Positions 26,412 through 35,127 of a stretch of 42,364 nt of DNA are shown piece after piece (the first letter of the stretch is position 1; every line of letters starts with the position of its first letter). Made by a program: the position numbers and the translations under genes. Origin of the DNA: an uncultured Saprospiraceae bacterium (GTDB lineage Bacteria; Bacteroidota; Bacteroidia; Chitinophagales; Saprospiraceae); assembly GCA_937961455.1 (NCBI GenBank), contig CALGNN010000134.1, positions 1 through 42,364 on the forward strand, given 5' to 3'. The notes under the pieces are model-generated. The model saw nothing but the letters and a program-made list of their open reading frames with translations, searched no databases and was not told the origin of the DNA.

Positions 26412-28013
26412 ATGAAAAAGAAAATAATACTAATACTCGTTACGATTTTTAGCATTCAAATTTTGAATGCTCAGCAAATGGAAGAAATGGATCAAGTAGT
26501 TGCAGAACCATATGTTCCAACGACTCCAAGATTGACCTATGAAAGCAGCATAACAATTGCTGATTTAAAAAAACATTTAACGGTAATTGCTTCTGATGAA
26601 TTTGCTGGACGTGAATTAGGATCTGAGGGAATTGATAAAGCTGCAGATTACATAGCTAATCATTTTAAATCAATTGGTCTAAAGGCTGTAGGAGATGAAG
26701 GTTATTTTCAAAACACCAGCTTTACAAGATTAAAATGGGACGAGTCTAGCTTCAAAGTAAATGATGTTAGCTACAAAATTGCAAGGGATTACCTATGCTT
26801 ACCAGATCAAAATGCAGACTTCAGTATTAATACCAACGAAGTTTTATTCTTAGGATATGGTATTGATAGTCCTATATATTCTGATTATGGTTCAAAATCA
26901 GTTAAGGACCAAGTGATTATGATTTACGGAGCAAATCCTACAAATGATTTAGGTGTTTCAATTTTAGGAGAAGAGGCTGTCGATATCGATACAAGACTAC
27001 AAACTGCCTATGCAAAAGGAGCAAAATGTGTCCTTATCATAGATGATGAATTAAAAAGTCGAATTGGTTCAAATCTAAGATTTCTGCTCAATGGGAAAAT
27101 GTACATGGGAGATCCAACAGAGAAAAATAAAGGAAGAGCAAATAGCATTTTCATCTCAGGGGAAGTTGCAAAAGAATTAATGGGGAAAAAGTATAGAAAA
27201 GTAATCAAAGCTAGAAACAAGATTCTTAAAAAGAGAAAGTCCAAATCGGTCAAGTTGAATCCAGCGGTAAGTGTGAATATGAAGCGATCAGTTAAGTCCA
27301 CTGAAGGAGTAAATTGTGTAGGATTATTGGAAGGTTCTGATCCTGTAAAGAAAAATGAAATCGTTATTGTTACGGCGCATTTTGATCATTTAGGTCAAAA
27401 GGGAGATGGCATTTACAATGGAGCAGATGATAATGGTTCTGGTACAACAGCTGTATTAGAATTAGCAGAAGCTTTCTCTTATGCTAAAAAAGCTGGAAAT
27501 GGTCCTGAAAGAAGTATTCTTTTTATGACGCTTACTGGAGAAGAAAAAGGATTATTGGGATCAAGATATTATGTTGAAAACCCCATTTTTCCACTTGAAA
27601 ACTCTATTGTAAATATCAATATTGATATGATTGGTAGAATTGATAAAAAATATAAGGATCAAGCTAATTATATATACGTCATTGGCTCGGATAGAATGAG
27701 TACCGACCTGCATGATATCAATGAGGAAATGAACCAAACTTATACGAATTTAACTTTGGATTATACCTACAATGATGAAAATGATCCAAATAGATATTAC
27801 TACAGATCAGACCATTATAATTTTGCTGTAAGTGGTATTCCTGCGATATTTTTCTTCAATGGAACACATGCTGATTATCACAGAACTTCTGATACTGTCG
27901 AGAAAATAGCCTTTGATAAGATGGCCAATGTGGTAAAACTTATATATCATACTACATGGGAACTGGCAAATAGACCTGAACGCATAACGGTTAACGTCCC
28001 ACAAAAACCATAA
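26412..28013 (+). CDS. M28-family metallopeptidase, exported
   Basis: This 533-residue protein has a signal peptide (MKKKIILILVTIFSIQILNAQ). Residues about 125-290 form a protease-associated region with AKGAKCVLIIDDE. The M28 zinc-binding domain has His323 in IVTAHFDHLG, Asp339/Asp340 in NGADDNGSGTTAVLELA, catalytic Glu in LTGEEKGLLGSR, and Asp in NINIDMIGRID. The last zinc ligand is His in ADYHRTSDTVEKI. It is probably a periplasmic or secreted aminopeptidase. I chose the ATG at 26412; the frame also opens with an in-frame GTG three bases earlier. It is the last gene of the DUF2723-rpiB operon. Confidence 0.92.
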   Translation: MKKKIILILVTIFSIQILNAQQMEEMDQVVAEPYVPTTPRLTYESSITIADLKKHLTVIASDEFAGRELGSEGIDKAADYIANHFKSIGLKAVGDEGYFQNTSFTRLKWDESSFKVNDVSYKIARDYLCLPDQNADFSINTNEVLFLGYGIDSPIYSDYGSKSVKDQVIMIYGANPTNDLGVSILGEEAVDIDTRLQTAYAKGAKCVLIIDDELKSRIGSNLRFLLNGKMYMGDPTEKNKGRANSIFISGEVAKELMGKKYRKVIKARNKILKKRKSKSVKLNPAVSVNMKRSVKSTEGVNCVGLLEGSDPVKKNEIVIVTAHFDHLGQKGDGIYNGADDNGSGTTAVLELAEAFSYAKKAGNGPERSILFMTLTGEEKGLLGSRYYVENPIFPLENSIVNINIDMIGRIDKKYKDQANYIYVIGSDRMSTDLHDINEEMNQTYTNLTLDYTYNDENDPNRYYYRSDHYNFAVSGIPAIFFFNGTHADYHRTSDTVEKIAFDKMANVVKLIYHTTWELANRPERITVNVPQKP

Positions 28014-28416
28014 GTTGATTTTTCGTGCTCAATAAACTAACATAGATAAATTATACTGCAAATAATAATTTAATATTAGTATTTTATCGAATACTAATAT
28101 TTACATTAAAATATTAGTCTATAATGTTTGAAATTATTACTAATTAATAATTTTTTGTTACCCTCTCTTAATAATTGGATAATTTCGTTCTTCTAGGTTT
28201 AGTAATATTGAATTAAGAGGCCAAAGGCTAAGAACAAATCCATTTTTTTGTGCAATAATAAGGCTTTATATAAACGTTAAAGAGCTTGTAAATAGATGGA
28301 TTCACTATTTTTATTAATTAACTTTAGAAAGACTTAATGTTTACCCAACTATTCTAAACTGGGCATCGTCTTTTAAAAGTATAAGTCATTAAATAAGAAC
28401 TATTAAAATTTATATC
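28014..28416. other. 403-nt AT-rich intergenic region
   Basis: I find no gene, tRNA or small ORF with support on either strand. It holds the palindrome cluster at 28072-28118. No exact TAnnTTTG element is seen, so the promoter of the first cytochrome peroxidase gene is not identified; TAACTTTA near 28320 is one base off. Confidence 0.6.
28072..28118. repeat. 12-bp inverted repeat plus a third half-site (AATATTAGT)
   Basis: AATATTAGTATT (28072-28083) and its exact complement (28090-28101) flank a 6-nt TTATCG loop; a third direct copy, AATATTAGT, lies at 28110-28118. Three half-sites in 47 bp could be a regulator-binding cluster or a hairpin. It lies about 300 bp upstream of the peroxidase gene. 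AT-richness raises the odds of chance. Confidence 0.4.
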
Positions 28417-29601
28417 ATGACCAAAATGAAATTAAAAAATCTATCCATCTGTATGTTAGCCTTGCTAGCATTTAGTTTCCAATCTTGCTTAGAAGATGCT
28501 GTTGATGAAACTAAAATATCTTACACAGAGTCAGAATGGGCTGATATTTCTGCAACACTAAACTTACCACAAGGATTTGACGAATACAATCCTTCGTTTT
28601 TTGGGGGAAATAACAATCGTTCTGATGCAAAAGCTACTTTAGGAAGAGTATTATTTTATGACAATAATCTTTCTATTGATAATAGCACGAACTGCTCATC
28701 TTGCCACGCTCAAAAATTAGCTTTTTCTGACGATAAAGCCTTTAGTGAGGGAATAGATGGAGTAAAGACTAAAAGAAATTCATTGGCATTGGGAATTGGC
28801 TCAGGTATGAGTTTAGCCAATTATTACAATAACTTCGATCTCGGATTCTTCTGGGATGAAAGAGCAGGTACCATTGCTGAACAATTAAAAGAAACCATTC
28901 CTAATTCTGAAGAGATGGGTATGGAGCTACATGCTTTAACTGAGAAGATTAAAGATCTACCTTATTACAAAGTTTTATTTGATAAAGCTTATGGCAATAA
29001 CGGTGTTGTTGAAGAACACTTGATTACCGAATCACTCGAGTTTTTCATCAGTGCTATGGTAACGGGTCAGTCCAAATTTGAATTGGCTGTCGCTTCCTCA
29101 AATGCGTTCAATAATACTCCAACGGTCAACCTTGCAGGTTTATCAGATGCAGAAAATCAAGGTAAAAACTTGTTTATTAATGACTGTGCTTCATGCCATA
29201 GTGCATCAATGGGGCCATTCTTAACTTTTGCTTTAGGCATTCCAGCGAATCTCACAAGAGGTAACAATGGTTTGGATATGGTATATGAAGATAAAGGAAT
29301 TGGTGCGTCAACTGGTTTCTCAAATGATAATGGTCATTTCAAAGTGCCTTTATTGAAGAATATCGCTGTAACTGGACCGTACATGCACGACGGAAGATTC
29401 TCTACACTTGAAGAAGTGGTTGATTTCTACAGCACAGGTATTCAAGATCATGAAAATCTTTCAGAGCAATTGAAAGAAGGTGACAAGCCTAAAAAGTTTG
29501 ACTATACACAAGAAGAAAAAGATAATTTAATAGCATTCCTGCATACCTTAACTGATGAAGCAATGCTTACTGATCCAAAATTCTCAGATCCATTTAAATA
29601 G
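28417..29601 (+). CDS. Diheme cytochrome c peroxidase / MauG-like lipoprotein (copy 1)
   Basis: This 394-residue protein has a lipoprotein signal (FQSC, Cys24) and two c-type heme sites, CSSCH at 93-97 and CASCH at 257-261. YMHDGRFSTLEEVVDFYS near the C-terminus is the family signature. RVLFYDNNLSIDNSTNCSSC and FFWDERAGTI match the CcpA/MauG fold. Such proteins reduce H2O2 with electrons from c-type cytochromes, or oxidise protein residues (MauG-like); which applies is not known. It is periplasmic, anchored in a membrane by lipid. A closely similar gene follows downstream, and a hairpin terminator separates them. Confidence 0.92.
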   Translation: MTKMKLKNLSICMLALLAFSFQSCLEDAVDETKISYTESEWADISATLNLPQGFDEYNPSFFGGNNNRSDAKATLGRVLFYDNNLSIDNSTNCSSCHAQKLAFSDDKAFSEGIDGVKTKRNSLALGIGSGMSLANYYNNFDLGFFWDERAGTIAEQLKETIPNSEEMGMELHALTEKIKDLPYYKVLFDKAYGNNGVVEEHLITESLEFFISAMVTGQSKFELAVASSNAFNNTPTVNLAGLSDAENQGKNLFINDCASCHSASMGPFLTFALGIPANLTRGNNGLDMVYEDKGIGASTGFSNDNGHFKVPLLKNIAVTGPYMHDGRFSTLEEVVDFYSTGIQDHENLSEQLKEGDKPKKFDYTQEEKDNLIAFLHTLTDEAMLTDPKFSDPFK

Positions 29602-29620
29602 TGGAGTGATATAAATTTTA

Positions 29621-29659
29621 AAAAGCCTTCTCCATAAATTTTGGAGAAGGCTTTTTTTT
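29621..29659 (+). terminator. Rho-independent terminator after peroxidase copy 1
   Basis: The arms 29621-29633 and 29643-29655 form a 13-bp perfect stem around a 9-nt loop, continuing into a T run to 29659. It starts 20 nt after the stop. Confidence 0.9.
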
Positions 29660-29706
29660 GATCTTTTCTTAATTGCTACAAGATTTCCCCAATTGTTAAA
29701 ATCTCC

Positions 29707-29726
29707 CATTATTGCTCATTATTGCT
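29707..29726. repeat. Perfect 10-bp tandem repeat upstream of peroxidase copy 2
   Basis: CATTATTGCT occurs twice in exact tandem at 29707-29716 and 29717-29726, a one-helical-turn period, 43 nt before the ATG at 29769. TATATTAT follows directly. Candidate regulator site for copy 2. No such tandem is seen upstream of copy 1. Confidence 0.45.
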
Positions 29727-29768
29727 TATATTATAGAGTCCAACTAACTCAAACTGAAATACCTTAAT

Positions 29769-30932
29769 ATGAAAAATACCATTTACTATCTGAGCGCCTT
29801 ATTCTTTGGCAGCGTTCTTTTCCAATCTTGCCTTCAAGACAATGTAGATTTAAGCGTTAAAGCATACTCAGATGAAGACTATGCAATCATATCAGAACAT
29901 TTAAATCTTCCATTAGAATTAGACGATTACTCCGTCTTAGGAAATAATAGAAATGACATTGCCACATTGGGAAGAGTCTTATTCTATGATAATAATTTGT
30001 CTATTGACAATAGTAAAAACTGTTCTTCTTGCCACAGTCAAAAACTGGGCTTTGCTGATGACAAAAAATTCAGCGAAGGCATTGATGGTGCAGAAACAAA
30101 AAGAAATTCACTTGCCATTGGAATGGGTGGTGGTATAACCATCACAAGTTTTTACGAAACCTTCTCTTTGGGATTTTTCTGGGATGAAAGAGCTTCTAAT
30201 ATGAGAGCTCAAATAAGAGAAACCATCGAAAATGAAGATGAAATGGGAATGGACATGAGAGATCTAGTAGATAAACTTTCTGCTATTCCATACTACAAAG
30301 TTCTTTTCAAAAAAGCTTTCCAGAATGATGGAATTATTGAGGATCATCTAATTATTACTGCCTTAGAAAGTTTTGTAAACTCTATTTCAACGAAATCTTC
30401 AAAATTAGAAGAATCACTAAATGTTACCAATATTGCAGCGCAATTAAATAGTAATGAGGGTTTAGCAGGACTCAACGCTTCAGAAAATAGAGGAAAGTCC
30501 CTATTTATGTCAAACTGTGCGACCTGTCATAGTGCGAGTATTTCACCTTCGTTGACACATGCTTTAGATTTAGAACAATTTTCAAAGAAAGCAAATAATG
30601 GATTAGATCTTGTTTACGAAGATCAAGGGATCTATGGTATTACGGGTGTTCCTTCAGATAAGGGTAAATTTAAAGTTCCGTTTCTTAAAAATATTGCCCT
30701 TACAAAGCCTTACATGCATGATGGCAGATTTGCTACCTTAGAAGAAGTGGTAGACCATTATAGTGATGGTATTCAAAATCACACTTATTTATCCTCTTCA
30801 TTGAAAGCTGGAAATCAAGCTAAGAAATTCAACTTCTCAGCACAAGACAAAACCGATTTGGTAAACTTCTTGCATACCATGACCGATGATGAAATGATAA
30901 ATAATCCTAAATACTCAGATCCATTTTTATAG
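29769..30932 (+). CDS. Diheme cytochrome c peroxidase / MauG-like lipoprotein (copy 2)
   Basis: This 387-residue paralogue of the preceding gene has a lipobox FQSC (Cys21) and heme motifs CSSCH (85-89) and CATCH (250-254). LFYDNNLSIDNS and YMHDGRFATLEEVVDHYSDG are shared with copy 1. The two genes evidently arose by tandem duplication, but insertions and the N-terminus differ (copy 2 lacks the NPSFFGG segment of copy 1). Separate terminators and upstream sequences suggest separate regulation. The physiological electron donor and substrate are unknown. Confidence 0.92.
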   Translation: MKNTIYYLSALFFGSVLFQSCLQDNVDLSVKAYSDEDYAIISEHLNLPLELDDYSVLGNNRNDIATLGRVLFYDNNLSIDNSKNCSSCHSQKLGFADDKKFSEGIDGAETKRNSLAIGMGGGITITSFYETFSLGFFWDERASNMRAQIRETIENEDEMGMDMRDLVDKLSAIPYYKVLFKKAFQNDGIIEDHLIITALESFVNSISTKSSKLEESLNVTNIAAQLNSNEGLAGLNASENRGKSLFMSNCATCHSASISPSLTHALDLEQFSKKANNGLDLVYEDQGIYGITGVPSDKGKFKVPFLKNIALTKPYMHDGRFATLEEVVDHYSDGIQNHTYLSSSLKAGNQAKKFNFSAQDKTDLVNFLHTMTDDEMINNPKYSDPFL

Positions 30933-30951
30933 TAGAATCTAAAAGAAACTT

Positions 30952-30985
30952 AAAAACCCGCTTCAATTATTTGAAGCGGGTTTTT
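30952..30985. terminator. Bidirectional Rho-independent terminator
   Basis: The arms 30952-30966 and 30971-30985 form a 15-bp perfect stem around a TTAT loop, with A and T runs on the two sides. It serves the peroxidase gene (stop at 30932) and the convergent fatty-acid-hydroxylase-family gene (stop at 31008). Confidence 0.9.
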
Positions 30986-31007
30986 TATTTTAATGAAGAC
31001 ATTTGTC

Positions 31008-31850
31008 TTACAATTTTTCTTTCTCTGCGTATTCCTTCGGAGGTCTATAAGCCTTAAATGGAATTTTTAAAAGCTCCCAAACATTTTCCGACTCTTGTTT
31101 ACTAAAATGGGTATCTAAACCAAAGACCAACTTTGAGTTCTCTACATCTTTGTAAGTCCCAAATAATCTATCCCATAAAGAAAAGATGTTGCCATAATTA
31201 CTATCGGAATAAGGTTGTCTGTAGTGATGGTGCACACGATGCATTTGGGGTGTGACAAAAAACCATTTCAATACCCCATTGATTGACTTTGAAATTTTAA
31301 TATTGGAATGGGTCAATTGACCAAAGAAAACAGACAAGGCTTGATATAGCATAATTAGCCAAAATGATGCACCCGAAACAACGACAGCCAACAGAGTAAA
31401 TAGAAATCTTATGACGGATTCTCCTGGATGATGTCTATTGGCAGTAGAGGCATCCACCTCCATATCCGTATGATGGACCACATGAAATTGCCAAAGCCAT
31501 TTCACATGATGCTCTGTATAATGGGCGAGCCATGCGGAAATAAAATCCAAAATAAACAAGCCTATGATAATTTGAATGACTATGGGAAATTGAATCCAAT
31601 GTAATATTCCAAATTCATTTGCCTCTGCCCAAAAAGAAGTCTTGATTAGCAAGAAAGCCATCAACAAATTCACAAGAACCGTAGTAAGTGTAAATACAAT
31701 GTTGATCGCTACGTGTCTGGTCTTATTAGACTTAAAGTTATATACTGGGAAAAAATTTTCTAATAATAAAAATACCGTTAAGCCTCCAAATAAAAGTATG
31801 GATCTATGTGCGCTAGGTATCTCGTTAAAATAATTTATAAAATTATCCAT
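31008..31850 (-). CDS. Fatty-acid hydroxylase / sterol-desaturase superfamily membrane protein
   Basis: This 280-residue integral membrane protein has four or more hydrophobic helices and the di-iron histidine clusters of the superfamily: HYTEHH, FHVVHHTDME and MHRVHHHYRQPYSDSNYG. NIFSLWDRLFGTY is the conserved C-terminal segment. It probably hydroxylates or desaturates a lipid, such as a fatty acid or carotenoid; the exact substrate is not readable. The start is 12 nt after the stop of the second POT transporter, so it is the last gene of a three-gene minus-strand operon, ending at the shared terminator at 30952-30985. Confidence 0.88.
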   Translation of the reverse strand: MDNFINYFNEIPSAHRSILLFGGLTVFLLLENFFPVYNFKSNKTRHVAINIVFTLTTVLVNLLMAFLLIKTSFWAEANEFGILHWIQFPIVIQIIIGLFILDFISAWLAHYTEHHVKWLWQFHVVHHTDMEVDASTANRHHPGESVIRFLFTLLAVVVSGASFWLIMLYQALSVFFGQLTHSNIKISKSINGVLKWFFVTPQMHRVHHHYRQPYSDSNYGNIFSLWDRLFGTYKDVENSKLVFGLDTHFSKQESENVWELLKIPFKAYRPPKEYAEKEKL

Positions 31851-31862
31851 CGACGTCTATAA

Positions 31863-33431
31863 TTAATGAATTCCGTGCATCCATTTTTTAAGCATTGGAA
31901 CTAATAATAAAAGTAATAAAGCAGCACCCCCCATAACAAAGACACCCCAATTCAGGTAAACAGAAACAAATCCATTCATAGATTCTACCGCTGAAGCTCC
32001 TTCTTCAGGAGCCGAGGCCAATTTACCCAACTGTCCTGCAATTTCGTGAGCTAAGGAGATTGATAAAAACCAAGCACCCATAACAAAGCCTACAATTTTT
32101 GGCGGGGATAATTTTGTTACCATAGATAATCCGACAGGACTCAAACTCAATTCACCTGTTGTATGTAATAAGTACATTAAAAACAAGAATACAACTGGAA
32201 CCATTCCATCATCCATGCCAAACATTTTTGCACCTAATACAATTGCTGCATAACCTAAGGCCATTTGGAACAATCCATAGAAAAACTTCATAGGCGTACT
32301 AGGTTCCTTTTTTCTCTTACTGAGTCGTAACCAGAGCCAGGAGAATATTGGAGCAAGTAACATAATGTATAATGGATTTAAACTTGCAAACATAGAAGTA
32401 GGAATTCCTCCTCTTGATACATTTCTGTCGGCAAACAACATTAATGATCCACCCGCTTGTTCGAACAGCGCCCAAAACAAAGCGTGAAAGAAAAATAACA
32501 CAACAACTACCCATAATCTTTGACCTCCAGCTTTGTCTCCATTCCTAATTAAATTGAAGGAATAGTATAGAATATATCCGATCACACCTATAGTTACCAA
32601 TGGCAGTGCGACGGCTACAATTTCATTCATATTCAGCATCATTGCCATTAAAGGGATGGCAAGTAAAGAAAGAACAACTACTAGTATTTCATTGGATATA
32701 CCCAAGAATGAAGACTTTTTTAATAAGGCTTCATTAGGTGGTAATCCTTTATCTTCAAAATGCTCTTTGTTTCGAGCGAATACTACTAAACCAACTAACA
32801 TACCTATACCGGCTAGACCAAAGCCATAGTGCCAACCAAAGGATTCTCCTAAATATCCACACCATAATGGAGCCAGGAATGCACCCATATTAACTCCCAT
32901 ATAGAAGATGGTAAAGGCACCATCTTTTCGGGGATCATTTTGTTCATAAAATTTTCCTAAGAAAGAAGATATATTAGGTTTGAAAAATCCATTTCCTACA
33001 ATAATGAGTGCAAGGGCACAAAAGAACAATGAAAGATTTCCCTCAAACATGAGGCCTTCGAGTCCTAATACAAAATGGCCTAGCGCCATCAAAATTCCTC
33101 CAAGGAAAATGGCTTTTCTAAAACCATAGAGTTTATCCGCAACCAAACCTCCAACAACTGGCATAGCATATACTAAAGCTCCATAAGCTCCATAAATACC
33201 ATATGCGCGCACATCTGCATCAGCCTGCCCCATGTATTCAAATAATACTTTCGTCATGTAAAGCATCAACAAGGCTCGCATTCCATAAAAGGAAAATCGC
33301 TCCCACAATTCTGCAAAGAATAAGGTAAATAAAGCCTTAGGATGAATTTTCTTTTGAGAGAGTATTACCGTTGGAATCCATACTGCTACGAAGATGGTTC
33401 CTATGATCATTAACCAAAATCCAAAGTCCAT
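31863..33431 (-). CDS. POT-family proton-coupled peptide transporter (copy 2)
   Basis: This 522-residue inner-membrane protein has about 12-14 helices and takes up di- and tripeptides with protons. The POT motif FFAELWERFSFYGMRALLML in helix 1 carries the E-x-x-E-R proton/peptide residues. NGFFKPNISSFLGKFY and FTIFYMGVNMGAFLAPLWCG match the second signature. FEQAGGSLMLFADRNV and LLHTTGELSLSPVGLSMVTK are typical of the C-terminal half. It follows the other POT gene by 31 nt and resembles it throughout, so the pair is a tandem duplication. Confidence 0.93.
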   Translation of the reverse strand: MDFGFWLMIIGTIFVAVWIPTVILSQKKIHPKALFTLFFAELWERFSFYGMRALLMLYMTKVLFEYMGQADADVRAYGIYGAYGALVYAMPVVGGLVADKLYGFRKAIFLGGILMALGHFVLGLEGLMFEGNLSLFFCALALIIVGNGFFKPNISSFLGKFYEQNDPRKDGAFTIFYMGVNMGAFLAPLWCGYLGESFGWHYGFGLAGIGMLVGLVVFARNKEHFEDKGLPPNEALLKKSSFLGISNEILVVVLSLLAIPLMAMMLNMNEIVAVALPLVTIGVIGYILYYSFNLIRNGDKAGGQRLWVVVVLFFFHALFWALFEQAGGSLMLFADRNVSRGGIPTSMFASLNPLYIMLLAPIFSWLWLRLSKRKKEPSTPMKFFYGLFQMALGYAAIVLGAKMFGMDDGMVPVVFLFLMYLLHTTGELSLSPVGLSMVTKLSPPKIVGFVMGAWFLSISLAHEIAGQLGKLASAPEEGASAVESMNGFVSVYLNWGVFVMGGAALLLLLLVPMLKKWMHGIH

Positions 33432-33462
33432 AATATTATTGTTTTTCTATTTTTTGTTTTTA

Positions 33463-34986
33463 TTAGTGAGCAGTTTCTGTTACTAGATCTTCTGCTCCAT
33501 GGGTTAATCTTTTCAGAGGCTTGAGTATCATGATAAATAGTATTCCAATAATGGTACAGAATATCGCAATGCCTGTAAAAATATTAAAGTCACCTACAGT
33601 CTCTGACCAAGAACCTAACAATCCAGCTACTTTATTACCCAAACCCGTACTCGCAAAATAAGCACCCATCATAAATGCCATCCATCTTTCAGGAGCTAAC
33701 TTAGTGATGAATGATAATGCAACGGGCGAGGCACATAATTCTCCAATGGTGTGAAATAGGTATGCTAAGACCAGCCAATACATGCCTGATTTAGCAACGA
33801 CCTCTCCTACTGCATTCATCTCCACTTCCGTACTTGCCTTTGACATGAAGAAAAATCCCCATCCCATGATGATGACTCCTATGGCCATTTTAAATAAAGA
33901 GGATGACTCTTTACCTCTATTGTGCCAATAAATCCAAAAGGCTCCTACGAGTGTTGCAAAGACCAAAATGAAAATGGCATTAACTGACTGAAACCATGAG
34001 GCAGGTACCTCAAAGCTACCTATACTCAAATCTGTCTTTTGACTGGCATACACATTCATCAATCCTCCAGCTTGCTCGAATGCGCCCCAGAAAACAATGA
34101 TGATTAAAAAGGATAAATAGGTTACTAAGATTCTATCTTTTTCAACTTTGTCACCATCATTATAAATGACAATTCCTATTCCGACTGCAAAGGCAATTCC
34201 AAGCATGAGTAGTCCATAAGACCAACTGCCTGCAAATAGGTATATCGCAAGTCCAATTAAGGCTGTGATAACAAATCCTATGATTGAATTGGTATGTTTG
34301 AAAATATCCATAATTAAGTTCGGTCTATTCTCAACGCTCGTCTTTTCTTCAACAACCAAATTCCCGACATGACTGATATATTTTTGACCCCACAGATAAG
34401 TCAATTGACCTAAAAACATTCCAATTCCTGCGAGACCAAAGCCATAATGCCATCCGATTTTCTCTCCTACATAACCTACTAAAAGCGCAGATGCTGCTGC
34501 TCCCAAATTGATTCCCATATAAAAAATATAGAAACCCATATCTCTCTTATTATGATCATTTTTTGGATACAAGCCACCTACCATAGTTGAAATGTTAGGC
34601 TTTAATGCACCAACTCCAAGCACGATCAATACTAAACCAGCATAAAAGGCCCATACAGCTTCAAAAGCTAAGATTCCATGACCTAGGCACAATAAAATAC
34701 CTCCAACCATAACAGACTTACGCTGTCCAATAAATCGATCAGCAAGAATTCCTCCGGGGATAGATGCTACGTATACGAACATGGTATACCAACCATATAA
34801 GTTGATGGCTTCTGCATTAGTCCAGCCAAAGCCTGGATTATCACCTTGGGTTTGTGCAACGAGAAAAAGAACCAATATGGCACGCATACCATAGTAGCTA
34901 AATCGCTCCCACATTTCAGTTAGGAAAAGAATAAAGAGGCCTATTGGATGGCCGAATAACTGTGGTTGGTCTTCTAAATTTTTCAT
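33463..34986 (-). CDS. POT-family proton-coupled peptide transporter (copy 1)
   Basis: This 507-residue transporter is the promoter-proximal member of the pair. ILFLTEMWERFSYYGMRAIL-type motif in helix 1 (TEMWERFSYYGMRAILVLF) holds the E-x-x-E-R residues. VGALKPNISTMVGGLYP and YIFYMGINLGAAASALLVG are the PTR2 signatures, and TIGELCASPVALSFITKLAP is in the C-terminal half. The substrate should be short peptides, which the periplasmic peptidases of the organism would supply. No TAnnTTTG element is seen in the roughly 140 nt upstream. Confidence 0.93.
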   Translation of the reverse strand: MKNLEDQPQLFGHPIGLFILFLTEMWERFSYYGMRAILVLFLVAQTQGDNPGFGWTNAEAINLYGWYTMFVYVASIPGGILADRFIGQRKSVMVGGILLCLGHGILAFEAVWAFYAGLVLIVLGVGALKPNISTMVGGLYPKNDHNKRDMGFYIFYMGINLGAAASALLVGYVGEKIGWHYGFGLAGIGMFLGQLTYLWGQKYISHVGNLVVEEKTSVENRPNLIMDIFKHTNSIIGFVITALIGLAIYLFAGSWSYGLLMLGIAFAVGIGIVIYNDGDKVEKDRILVTYLSFLIIIVFWGAFEQAGGLMNVYASQKTDLSIGSFEVPASWFQSVNAIFILVFATLVGAFWIYWHNRGKESSSLFKMAIGVIIMGWGFFFMSKASTEVEMNAVGEVVAKSGMYWLVLAYLFHTIGELCASPVALSFITKLAPERWMAFMMGAYFASTGLGNKVAGLLGSWSETVGDFNIFTGIAIFCTIIGILFIMILKPLKRLTHGAEDLVTETAH

Positions 34987-35127
34987 GGATCTAGTAAAGT
35001 ATTTTAAACCTTCTAAAATAGAATTTTTTACACCAAACTTGCGAGTTATCTAATATTAATATAAGCTTTTATTCAGGGCGAAACCCTTAAGAAATGGTTA
35101 AACATTAAGCGAAAGAAACGCTACTAA

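Noticed and set aside
28014-28416. A hidden small gene or RNA in the 403-nt gap
   Set aside because: I find no open frame with a plausible start, no tRNA-like fold and no GC-rich structured segment.
35030-35105. Hairpin-like AGGG/CCCT and AGCG/CGCT segments between the DUF4230 and POT genes
   Set aside because: Stems of four pairs only, without a T run on either strand.
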